From Stagonosporopsis chrysanthemi (taxonomy: Eukaryota > Ascomycota > Dothideomycetes > Pleosporales > Didymellaceae): a stretch of 64,000 bases of DNA. Each line of letters begins with the position of its first letter. Position 1 is the stretch's first letter. The position numbers were made by a program, and so were the translations under genes. Shown in pieces: positions 11,105 to 22,251 of the stretch. Location: the NCBI GenBank assembly GCA_022560025.1, contig JAFISE010000092.1:62001-126000 (forward strand), in the 5' to 3' direction. The notes below the pieces were generated by a model. It was given only the letters and a program-made list of their open reading frames with translations. It ran no database searches and was not told the DNA's origin.

Positions 11105-12042
11105 GCAGGCGGCACAGTCATGAAAGAAACGCCAGCAAGGGCTCAGAGAAACAGACGGAGATGAAGAGATGCAAGCGCCGCAGACGCATTCAGCATATTA
11201 ACAAGGGATACAGTATTTTGCCGCTGGAAAAGCTGGAGACTTGGAGTCACAAAGAAGTTGTCAGTAGCCCTTCGTACACATGCTGGAGCACTCTCGCTCG
11301 TTGGTACATGGTAGTGCGCTTGGGTGCTTCTGAAACGCGGGCAGCTTCAGATGCCGCTCAAGCAGCGACTATAACAAACCTGAAGCGCGACAGCCCTCGC
11401 CGTTGTCCATGTTGGCGCCATGGCTGTCTCAGCTAGGTAGCCATGTCGTACAGGTATTGCACGGGTCTTTTGTAGAAAAAATCACGGTTTGGAGGTCGTG
11501 AGTACAGGCAGTCGATGGTGTTGAATGAACGAAGGCGGCGTTGCAGCGGGACAGCGAACCAGCCGCGCACGTGACATGGCTGCTGGGCTCTCCATAGTCC
11601 CGCCGAAGTCGCTGATGCAGGTGGGCGTTTCAGTCGTTCGTGTGCCCCGAATCGCATCGCGTCAAGACCAACAGACGACTTGTTGTGCCAATCGTTCCAG
11701 CATTGAAGCCATTGCATGAAGGTCTGCTGAGCCTCGGTGGCCGAGACGAGTGCATGTCACTGACCTTGACATCTGTCAATGTTATGCGGGACCAATCTTT
11801 TCAACTGAATATGTTCTGAGTGCTTAGTGCTGATCAGCTCAGAGCTTAGATTCGCGCGTACTTTCCCGGGTATTGTGGAGACGAAGCTGCATGCATGTTG
11901 TGCGCAAATGGCAACCGAACGCACCTGCCATCTGGGGTCGGGAAGCATCAAGGAGACACGTTCAACCATTGCAACAACCGCACCTGGACAGCTTGATTTC
12001 TTCCTCGCTGCCACCTGAAGCCCACAGCACTTCTGCACAGCC
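11105..12042. other. Divergent intergenic region
   Basis: No gene recognised between the divergent membrane-protein gene and the gene starting near 12043. It may hold an undetected first exon of the membrane protein. Confidence 0.4.
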
Positions 12043-14259
12043 ATGTTCAATTTCAGCGGTACGTACTATCGCGATTTCTTCGGCGCGTGTTTTGCCCTAC
12101 GTCATTGCCGCGGGCTTTATGGGTTGTGGGCTTCATACTACACACTATCAGTATAATCTTAAGCTCGGTACGAGCAGTTCCGAGCCTTTCTCGGAGTCTT
12201 GCGTCCTCCCATCACACTCATCGAAGTGACGGGTGCAATCTGTACATTGTGGTCACGTTTCGTTTCTTCCCCTCAACATCACACGTGTTTCGTTTGAGAG
12301 ACCATGCACAGGTAACCATGTCGCTGATATAAGGTCGTTCAGGCCACCTTCTAGCGGGGCAGCATGACACGCAAAAGGACCGGCCGCCTCCAGCGAGACC
12401 AATACTTGCGACCTTTCCCGTCCTCGATCCACCCGAGTCCTTTACGGGGGGTCCTCCGGCATCCTGGAGCAGGGACAGTCTAACAGGGATCACCAAACAG
12501 TTCTTGGGCTTGAGGAAACCATCCGACGTCACCAAGGAGACTCTGGCGCAGCTGAACGTTACGTTCCAATCGGATGTCGACTTCGAAACGATGCTATCGC
12601 TGTTGTCGAATGATGCGTTGACACACATGCCACCGGCTGGATGGCTGGATGCACCGGACCTACAAGAGCCAGCGGCCTCGGAGCCTGCTGTCATTCTTCT
12701 AAGTAATGGCAGGAGAATGCCGGATCGCAGAGAGTTTCACGTCCGTGCTCGAGAGTTGCTCTTCAAGAACGAAGATGCATTCTCAACGCTGACCCGGAAA
12801 GCAACTGGTGGCCAGGCACCGTTGCGACTGGCGCATTTTCGCAAGTTTTGGGAAGGGCTCGATAACATGGCCTACTATTGGGATAACTCCCTGGACGAGT
12901 ATCATAGTCCAGACCCGGAGACTGACAATATAGCTGTTGAGAAAGACAATACCTCTAGTCCGAGCGCAGGGAACAGCCGCGAGGAAACACGTGCTGAAAC
13001 GAAACCAGACTGGATTGCAAAAATGGGCAGCGGGTTTGGCTCTCCCACTAAGGATGGTGAGCCTCGTAAGAAGGCAAGGACAGAAGCGGTGAACGACCAA
13101 ACAATGTCCGAATCCATCAGCGCGAACGGCTTTGGGGGATCTGCCGGCATTGCCGCTCAAACAGCAGCCATCACTCCAAGCAGGGTATTGCCTGCCAGAA
13201 TCGCACCGTCTAGGTTTCCAAACACAATCAATGCGGAACCTCAAGAGAAGCCGGTTGACATGTCCAAAGGCTCATACCGAGGCTACCGCATCGGAAATGG
13301 TGCAGAGATGCCCGATCAATATCGGATTGACTGCGTTCGAGCCTTTGTCGAGCCCATTGCATGGGCCTTTGGTGTTACGTTATCTCAGCACAGACGTCCC
13401 CCTGTCCTGGTATTGCAGCACGTGCGCTTCCCGGTACGTATGAGCTCTGTAGCATGGCGAGGTCCCCAAGACCGGCTCAAAGCTCGGCAAGGATGGATGG
13501 AAGGGCCTGTGCTGGGAATACAGTGTCGTCCGGACGTGAATTTCGGGTCTTCTGGAAGTCTTGACGCAGAGTCCAACTTAGACGCCCTCCGCGAAATGGG
13601 GGGGTTGTTACTGCTGGCCCAAGAGCGCTCAAGAGAGGGGAAAGTAGAGCGAGTGGCTGGAGAAGGTAAGTGGTGGGCCACGAAGGAGCGTTGGGGAGGC
13701 GGCTCTGGGTATGAAGCTGAAGACGCCGCAACAGCCGGTGAGACAGGCGGTAATGAAGCTATCTCTGGTTCTAAAGGGAAGACCGTACCAAGAAACTTGG
13801 ACGGGTCGAAAGCACGGCGACGACCAACACCAGCACAGATTTGGAAAACTGTCAAACCTGGAAACCCTCTTTGGGACCCCAAAGTTGTCTACGAAGCAAT
13901 CGGAAAGCAGAAGGATGCAGAGTGGGACGATGTTCGTCTTTTGCCATGACCTGTCAGAGCTTACGCTCTTGCTTACATGGACACAGGTCTTCATGGTTTC
14001 GTCATTGAACCACCACATAAGGCTACTGAAGCTGCACGTGCACTCAGCCTACTTGCGCTACCTCACGGATGGCGAACTCCCTGAAATTCAGCCTTCAGAC
14101 CTGGATTGGTGCTCACCTAAACTTCAAAAGACACGATGGTTCGACTTATTCAATGTAGATGACCGCTCCGAAGCCATGAGGGGCCTTTGGGGCGTCATGT
14201 CTTATTTGATGCAAGCTAGGGATGGGGGCCAGGGAGACGTGGTCATGGGCAACCCTTGA
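12043..14259 (+). CDS. Hypothetical protein, about 621 aa
   Basis: I do not recognise the family. The long central frame is clearly protein-like (RREFHVRARELLFKNEDAF, RLAHFRKFWEGLDNMAYYW, PILATFPVLDPPESFTGGP). Proposed exons are 12043-12058 (MFNFS), 12355-13931 and 13987-14259; these sum to a multiple of three. The first exon is chosen for its strong gtacgt donor and a pyrimidine-rich acceptor ending ttctag; another in-frame acceptor exists at 12333. The second intron (13932-13986) uses a weak gttcgt donor and joins AEWDD to VFMVSSLNHHIRLLKL, a continuation that reads as real protein. A lysine/arginine-rich stretch (RKKARTEA) could be a nuclear signal. The middle third (about 440-500) is Gly/Glu-rich linker. 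The end at 14259 could be altered by another intron. Confidence 0.6.
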
Positions 14260-15985
14260 TTACTGCTTATGGCTTCACACTGGATTTCAGCGAGCTCTTG
14301 TATGCCCACGCTCTCAGGTCAATCCTTGTAGACTTTGTGTCGATTCGAATAGCAGAGCCCACCTGCCGATTCGACGGAGATCCTCGGGTGCCCTGCGATG
14401 GGAACAGGATCGATGTTGGCAGCAACTTCGCCCACCATGGAGCTTTCATCATACTGCATCGAATATCAACCTCTTTCCCATTCTTCGCATCTATCTGAAG
14501 CATACACTCGCAGGTATTGGTATGGCATCGCTGTGCGAGACGCCCACAAACTACGCGTTGCCACCCAGACGCTTTCGCATGAAGTGACTCTCAAGCTTCA
14601 GAAACGACGTGGGACAGGTGCACAAGATCCTGTCAGACAACAAAATGACGCTCAATCAACATAAAGAGTTGTACTAGGTGTTTAAGACGAATCACTTCCA
14701 ATAAAGTGGCGCACGGAGCTGTCGAGCAGAAACGGTCGACGCAACAACGCCACAACGCGATTGGCAAGCGCCTTACCAGCTAGCTGTGTTACCTGTAGCT
14801 GTGTACCCTTCGGCCGACGTTCCACCTTACAGGTCCCCACGTGAACAGCTTTCTATTGGACAAGCCGTAACAGCACCCATGACAGCACATATGCGTTCGT
14901 ATGCACAGTCGCTCGGTGTTACGCGTTGTGACGACCATGCACAGAAATACTTGCACTCAAAATCCAAGGCACTCACGACAGGGGTTCGAGATGGAGTCGA
15001 AATATACGACTTTGGGACGATGGCGCAGCACGAGGCCCCCAGGATTTAGACGGTCTCTCACCACAGGGACCCCATCGTGGACGCCATTGCTGACCCCTAA
15101 CCTTCAACAATCTCCCGGTCCTTCCGTGTGTGACACTGCTCCAGTATGTTAGCCAACAGGCTGATCGATAATGCAAGACTCGTCATTATCTGCCCAAGAT
15201 CACGCACTTGCAACTAAGGCTAGGTGTGGAGTAACTCGTACAAGCCTCGCAGCTCCAATTCTGCATCTGACGAACGCCTCGAAGGAGTCACCAGCGTGGC
15301 CTCGAGGCGCATCTAGAAGATCTCATTGATCCAGATCTCCAGTGCGCACGGCCAATACTGCAGCTAACAGTCTGCAAGAGACCCGCTGACCGGGTTCAGA
15401 GATTGTAAGACATATCGAGGTACTTAGGTACCTAGCAGCCATCAATGCGTCCGATTGTAGTAATACTGCTGACCTCGCTTGAAAGCTCTGTTTTGACTAT
15501 GCATTTATGTTGACATCGAACCTTTCGAAGTGTAAAGGGGCAGTAGAAAGGCAGGCCTCTGCATCGTGCAGAGCGTGCCTTGGTTGACACAAAGCGTGCA
15601 ATGAGTGGCCGCTGTTCCAGAGACGCCTCTCCATGGCCGAGTAACAGTGGCTGAAGAGACTACGACGAACCAAAGGAGGCGGTCAGCAGCCATCTTGATG
15701 CTTTACGTAGAGTATGCTGCCAGCCTTGCGCGCCACTGCGGTTATTTAAGTCGCTGTTATCACGACGGATACACAACCCAACTCGTTTTCACATCTTCCA
15801 AAAATCTGATTACATATCAGCTTTCTTGCTTCACTACTCCCTCTTGACATTAAGACCCCACTTGGCCACACACTGCGCGCTTGTACTACAGGCACATTCA
15901 GTCCTACTAGCAAGGTACTACTAGTCATCACCAAGGCACGGTCTTCATCTTGCTCAACTCCAATACCACTTCAACTCGGAACACG
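14260..15985. other. Gene-poor stretch
   Basis: About 1.7 kb with only short open frames and no codon pattern like a gene. I see no recognisable transposon remnant or RNA gene. The 300 bases before 15986 are the likely promoter of the cupin gene. Confidence 0.5.
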
Positions 15986-16724
15986 ATGTATACGCCCATC
16001 GTCCTCCTCGCCCCTCTCCTTACCCTCATTCCCTCGATCAATGCTGCCAAGTCGGTGAACCCAAACCTTAATGCCATGCTCAAGATGGCCGCCACCAATT
16101 ACGACCGTCATGAGATCCTCGCTAAGGACAGCGACTGGTACTTCGACTTCTTCAACCACCCAGACTACAACAATGATGTCGGCGCCGTCATCACCGCTGA
16201 TGCCGCCACCTTCCCAGCACTTACAGGAATGGGAGTCAGCTACGCGGTGCTGAAACTCGGACCTTGCAGTATGCTGCCGCCACATTTCCATCAGCGCGCA
16301 CACAACCTTGTGGTCGCTATCACAGGCAACACGACGAGCTGGATGATCAACGAGAATGGCGTGCGTCCCGTCAAGGTGGATATTGTTCCATTCAGGATGA
16401 CCATCTTTCCTCAGGGCAGCTTGCATGTTATGCAGAACAACGGTAAGTCTTCGAACCTCAAAGTCACTGGGTGTGCGCTAACAGCATGGAGGCTGTGAGC
16501 CGGCGCTGCTTCTGAGTGCATTGAACAGCGATGATAGCGGGACTCTCAACGCCCTCAACGGTGTTTGGGCTATTCCAAACGATGACGTGAAGCGCGCGGC
16601 GTTCGGTAACGAGAAAATCGATGTTGCGCAGGTTGGCAGAAACATTCCAAACGTCGGCACTGGTGCGGTGAGGGGTAGTTATGAGTGCAGGAGGAGATGT
16701 GGAATCGAGCACGGGAAGATGTAG
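15986..16724 (+). CDS. Secreted cupin (germin/spherulin-like)
   Basis: Small secreted protein of the RmlC-like cupin fold. A signal peptide is visible (MYTPIVLLAPLLTLIPSINA). The first cupin motif carries likely metal ligands in LPPHFHQRAHNLVVAITG, followed by IFPQGSLHVMQNNG with the second-motif His. Two exons, 15986-16442 and 16492-16724, join NNG to CEPALLLSALNSDD, giving about 229 aa. The acceptor is ggag rather than the usual cag/tag; it is the only one nearby that keeps the family reading GCEPALLLSALNS. The C-terminal part (DVAQVGRNIPNVGTG, then a Cys pair ECRRRC) is typical of fungal spherulin-like proteins. The role is unknown; relatives are stress- or spherulation-related or oxalate-oxidase-like. 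It lies tail to tail with the Zn2Cys6 regulator. Confidence 0.85.
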
Positions 16725-16861
16725 ACTTTGGGTCAACAAGGTAGGTATGGTTTCGGTTTGTTCAAACGAGCTCTGTATTTGGATGTCGAGAGTTGAAGCT
16801 CAAGTGTTTTGAGTCGTGATGTATGAGCGAAAATGAATAATTGTTATGGTCTAAAGGGTAT

Positions 16862-19233
16862 CTATCGATGAGAATCAATTGTTGGCGACTGCCAAACACT
16901 GGTGTATGCACAGGTAAAGTCTCTTGTGATGGACATCAAGAAAACAGCCTCGTCGTAAGATGGACCTAACAAAGTAGAGAAGACCGTGATATCCCAGGGG
17001 TTCTTTAGTGTGCCATGCTGCAGCTTCTCAAGCGCGTTTTCAAGATCCGTCTCCAACTAAGGAAATCGTCAACACCCAACCATTGTCTGGAGTGTCGTGA
17101 GCATAGCTAGTGCGCTTCCTTCATGACACTCACATTCGAGAATAGCGTATCTTGGCCATCGCCCGTGAGTCTCCCACTCATCATTCTGATCACCTTGTCG
17201 GTCCACCGGAAGGCTGTAGCATCTACGCTCTGATAATCGAGTAGTGCATTCAGACCTCGAAGAATCCATTCTTGTATCTCAGGGCTGACATACTCGTATG
17301 CCATGACGAAGCTAAAAGAGGTGTGCAGCGCGCCGATCGGCTTTGTCGACCACGCTTCTTCCCAGGTCTTGCAGATCTCAAGCGCCAAGGACCGACTTTC
17401 TGCTTCGAGGACGCTGATGATTGGGTCGGACGGCGGGAGCAATTTTATCAGGTACTCGTTGACCATGATGCAGAGTGCCCAGAAGCTGTTGTAACCGACG
17501 TTGTCGCGCCAGCTACTGAAGTGATAAGCAGTCGTCAATGGACTGCCAGGTTCGGCACTTGGCAGTTCGATAGTTGTTGTACCGTTGTGGAACTTGGCGT
17601 TCATGTTGACACCTAACCTGCAGAACGCATCTCTGAGGCTCTGGACTTTGCAAAGCACATCTTCACGCGCCGATATGTAACCCAAAGGCGCTGCACCTTT
17701 GGAAACCCCCTTACTACGCGGCTCCAAAGAGAAGTCGGTATTGTCGAGACTATCGACCGAATAATCGAGTGATGGACAGGTATTGGAAGGACTCTGGCTG
17801 ATATCGAGGCTGACATCGAGTTCAAGATTCGGATCGATGCACGAATCGTTGCGCATAGTATTGCCCTTGTGTTGAAACGGTGTTCGGTATGTATTCAGGT
17901 TCTTGAGGTCTTTAAGTATATCCGGAAGCTGCGAGAAGGCTCGGAGAAGGTCAGTATGCAGTCTCTCGTCAAAGCTGAGTCCTCGATCATCGAAGGCGAC
18001 ATCTCGCCATTCTGGTGCAGCAAGGAAGCACGGTTCCCGCTCGTAACAAGCAGACACAATCTTGAGATTGTCAGTAATGAAATGGCAGATCTAAGAACAA
18101 AAACACTCACGATGCCCCCTCTGTTGAACCGTAGTATGTCCTTCGCGAAAGGATCGTTGAATTGTCTGGGACCTTGAAGTTCAATCAGTCGTCCGGCTCC
18201 TCCAACATGAGCTAAGTAGCGATTGCCCTTTCGAGGTCCTGCTAGAGCCTAAGCCTGGTCAGTCTCAAGGAGTAAAAAAACAGCATGTGCAACCTACTTC
18301 TACAAGACCAAGAAGAACAGAGGCACAAAGCGTGTTTGTAGACATCCCTTCACGAGAATCTTCAAGACAGCTTTGCAGCGTTTTGATTGCTCGTAGATAC
18401 AAGTTAATGCCGACGACGTTATTCGATGTCTGCTTATACATGAGCGAGGAGTGCGTGTTGATTAAAACGGCGACTGCTGCGTCCAGAGCTGGACTATGAC
18501 CTATCCTCGATGGTACTTCTTGAATGAAAGGACCAAAAAGGGACATCTGCAGACCTATGCTGCCCGAGGCATTTATCGACGCAATCAAGGCGCGAGAGAG
18601 CTCATGTTGTTGTGATGGGGATGGCTGTCGAAGGAAGGGCGAACGGGGCGAACATGATGGGCTCAGGCTTGTTGTGCTTATCGAAGCAGATCGACTTGCG
18701 GGCTTTCTCTGACTTTGCGATGATATCCTGAATTTGTGCGACGCTGAGCCATCTGCAAAGGCTTTCTCATGAACCTGGGTCAATAATCTCCTATTTTGAT
18801 CTGTCCTCAATGTAAGTATATACCATCTTCTGCCCGTTGTGGACCCAGCAATCGTACCTTGTGCAACCGCTTGGCTCTTGGAAGCTTGCGATCCGGACGC
18901 TGCAGTAACAAGGCTGGGCCCGAGATCTTTAAAGGTGTGTCGTGCTGGGGGGCCTGGGCAGCATTTACTGTTCTTTTGACAGTTGAGGCATGTTGGCCAT
19001 GTTTCGTCTTAATCATTGTTAGAAAACGCCTACAGGCATCTCGTTAAGGGCTGTAACACAAGCCGTACCGCACTCTGATCCACGTCAGTCCCACTCTCTC
19101 AAGAGGGTAGACTTTACTCACTGATTTTCCGCTTCCTACATATCAGACACCCGGTAGACTAGTTTGCTGGTTAGTAAGGTTTCGGGTTCAGGCTGCTTCT
19201 TTGCTTGCAGCGTACCTTTGGCACTCCAACCAT
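16862..19233 (-). CDS. Zn(II)2Cys6 fungal transcription factor, 8 exons with a 6-nt microexon
   Basis: Nuclear DNA-binding regulator: an N-terminal Zn2Cys6 cluster followed by a fungal-specific factor region (Fungal_trans_2/DUF3468 type; motif FNDPFAKDILRF). Exons on the minus strand: 19216-19233, 19122-19158, 19069-19074, 18858-19007, 18298-18800, 18111-18248, 17134-18060, 16862-17056; together 657 aa. The start MVGVPKSTGCLICRKRKIK is the standard opening for this family. The third exon is only 6 nt (AGTGCG) and supplies KC plus the first base of D, completing the six-cysteine pattern ...CRKRKIKCDETWPTCLNC... All junction phases agree. Branch sites CTGAC and CTAAC lie before the microexon and before the next exon. 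No target genes can be inferred beyond the nearby convergent cupin. Confidence 0.85.
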
Positions 19234-22200
19234 CTTACTCGGCACAGCAAACGAGCAAACAGAAATTTTGAGGAGTAGATGTGAATATCAAACACACGCC
19301 AGTGATACTATGAGCTTCTGGTCTGTCGAATTGATGCACCGCGAAGCCCAGGCTTATGGATCCAGGCACGATTGCCAGTTCCGTTGTGGCGGGCGGACAG
19401 GATCCTGGCAGCGGCAGACAAGGCTTAGCCTGCTGTCAATGCGTGTACCCGGTAGGGCTGCCCGCATGAGAACCGTTGCTGAAGTTTGAAAGCGCAGAAT
19501 CCTCTAGATGATCAGTGATCACATGCTCGCAGCATGCCTCCTGAACAGGAAAGGGGCAAATATCTAATCAAGAACGATTTGTGAAATGACCAGCGTAAAC
19601 GATTGAGATGGGACTGTGGGATTCTGAGCTTTTTAGGGACTGTACTGCAGGCGTCGTCATGCGGTGGCAGGGGAAGCGGCTACATTGCGGACGCGTCCAA
19701 TAACACGTGATCATTTATGTCAACACTAGCTCCGCCTAACTCAACCGCCTTGAACTTCAATACCTTTCTGGTCATCCGTAATGTTCTCAACCTGTGTTCT
19801 GTCCAAAGGATTATTGTATATCGGGCGCTTCCCGTGGGTAGCCTGCTTTGTCGGGCTCCGTTCGCCCCACTCTGCGATCTGATTCGCTCAGATGAACAGT
19901 CACTTTCTTAGCATCACGGTAGCTCATTGGCCAGCTCGTTCCTCGAAACATCGCTCGTAACCGAGCGCAATCACGACCTCAAGCTCAGAAGCCGGACGCG
20001 ACTCGTCATATCTCGGAGCACCTTGTCAATAAAGTGTCCCTGCATTGCCATTTGCTTGAGACCGGCTCTGGCTAGCAAGTCTATTTCAACTTCCCACACT
20101 TGCGTGCGTCGCGCTATCGGCTACGCCTACGACTGAACAGTACACCGGCCATTGCTGGCCCCTGCGTGGTAGGCAATCCTCACCTTGGTTTCCATAACCG
20201 AGCGGAGAGCAGATACTGAGGTGATGTATACTCAGGCCATCTTCTACCTTCTCCTTCGTAGATATATAATACGTGCAATCATATCTGCACGATTTTCCCA
20301 CTGACTAGACATGTCACCTTGTTAGCTTTCAGCTTGGCTCTGTATTAGGTAGCTACACCGCGGCAAGCGCGTGAGTTATTGATAGAGTCACAGTTCAGTG
20401 TCTCTCGAGCTTATTGTACCATCTTGTTCCTCGCAGGGTAGCATAGAATCGATTGCCAAAAAGAGTACAATTGACATCAGCTATCACGGACATATCGCGG
20501 ATACAACTTGGACCAGCCAACTTTGTCTCAAGTCCTGTCGACCTTCAGCATTGAGTCACCCTCTCTGGTCAAGCGTTGCAGAGCTGGATGGATCCTCTGC
20601 GTCCACACGCGTTTATTATCCTTCCAAGTATATCGTCTCTTGTGTCTGTCATTTCGTTCCATTTGTGGTTGAATCAAGAGAATGCCTTCACCCGTGCACA
20701 CTAAGTTACCTCTCAATTATGTGAAGCGACAAGTCAGGCATCCAGATTGACTTCGGCTATGATTACCTGTGCAAACCTTGCACTTTGGCAGCGCGTGGAA
20801 ATACGGAACGTCAAGGATACAGGCAGGGCTAGATGAGATGCTAGGCATATGCTGCATCAATGTCCCAGGGCCATGGTCAATCGCTGTCTCGCCTATAATC
20901 CTGCGCGGTACGGCTTGACCAGGGTAGGGGCGTAGGTTTCCGACTTTTCCAATCATTCAAGTTGCGAACTGCTATCCACATTCCAGACGCATTTAGCTCT
21001 TGCAAAAGCTTGACAGTTCAAGTTTTGTCTCTTGGTCACTGTATGCTACTATACGATCCTGCAATCGGCCTTTGAATTGACCGCACCGTTCCATCCCTCA
21101 ACCATCCTCACCATGACACTCTTTTAGATCTCTTTGCATATTAAGTTTCTACATATACATTATATCTTCTGCGACCGTCGGCGTCGTGAAGCCGCTTTTG
21201 TCTCGGTGTAAGAGGTCCGCCTGCATTATGCAGGCTGCCCGCCGGGGGCCTGATTCACAATCAATGTACGATCGTGCAGCTCCCGCTGCAAGCCACTAAC
21301 GTCCCTCCGTCCCGTGCACAACCTCTTCAAAATCCGCGGTGAGACCACCATATGCTTATGCAATAAAGTAGAATTGCATCCTCGCAGGAATTCAGAGGCG
21401 ATTGTGAGTCTTTGCGGCCTAACCACACCATCTAAGCAAGTAAGCCTTTTCCCTGTGCTTACTTTCTATCGAGGCTTCGACCACAGGTGGTCAAAAGATC
21501 TAGGATGCGTTCGGAAGAGCATCGCCCTCTGTCGACTCACACTCCAAAGGTAGCACAAGGACAAACAGCCATGCCGAATGATTACTGACACTACCGCCAC
21601 AGCCAGACACCACGGAGCTGTTGCATCCTATCAAGACCAAGACCACAATGGATACAAGCAACCAAGAGGCAGAACATGCTCAGTCTCAACCTGGCGACGC
21701 CCAAGAAGGCGCCACCCATGTAAGCAAGTCTTGCCGTACCGCCACATTCAGTTGGATAACGAATCAGAGGCCCACGGAACCACATCCCAAAGACAGCGCA
21801 TGCGAACACACAGCCACCCACCAGGCTATCAAATCAGAGGCGCCTCAAATAGCTACGAGGTGGGCGCAGCAAACACCATCCGTGGATGGGGATATATGGA
21901 CTGGGACTTTCTTGATCATGTAGCCTGCAGATCGTAAAGATGTAATGGGAAACTGATGGATGAGATTAGTGGTTTTGAAAAGACTGAGTGCGGCAAAAGC
22001 TGTGCTGGACTGGGGTACTACCAGCTCTTCCTGCCTGTCAGAGGGATACAACAAATATCTATCAATCTTGGAGATATGGTGTGTGGCAACAGAGTCTGTG
22101 CAGCTCTAAGGCAAAGCGCAAGACCGACTCGTCCTCATAATTGAAGAACATACATACAACGCCATGCTTTTTGGTATAACCCAACGCCAACATATCCATG

Positions 22201-22251
22201 CCCATCGTAAGAACGCCATGCAAATGCTCTCCCACCCAATATGGATCGCGT
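19234..22251. other. 3-kb gene-poor region
   Basis: The longest stretch without a clear gene. Open frames are short, and their translations are not protein-like. One small candidate lies at 21648-21923 (listed separately). I could not recognise a transposon, tRNA or repeat array here. Confidence 0.5.
21648..21923 (+). CDS. Possible small hypothetical protein (91 aa or spliced form)
   Basis: An ATG at 21648 opens a 91-aa frame (MDTSNQEAEHAQSQPGDAQ...) ending at 21923. A plausible intron (gtaagc at about 21720 to aatcag at about 21767) would shorten it while keeping frame. A second, overlapping frame ends with YMDWDFLDHVACRS and also looks protein-like. The N-terminal composition (Gln, Glu, Ser, Ala) is typical of small fungal hypotheticals, but no family is recognised and it may not be a gene. 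Confidence 0.25.
   Translation: MDTSNQEAEHAQSQPGDAQEGATHVSKSCRTATFSWITNQRPTEPHPKDSACEHTATHQAIKSEAPQIATRWAQQTPSVDGDIWTGTFLIM

Noticed and set aside
11150..11190. Possible signal-peptide exon for the membrane protein (MLNASAALASL...)
   Set aside because: It could splice in frame only by a weak gtctgt donor and is not strongly hydrophobic; kept as a remark, not as a called exon.
14256..14498. 80-codon frame after the 621-aa gene
   Set aside because: No supported splice to the gene before it and no family features.
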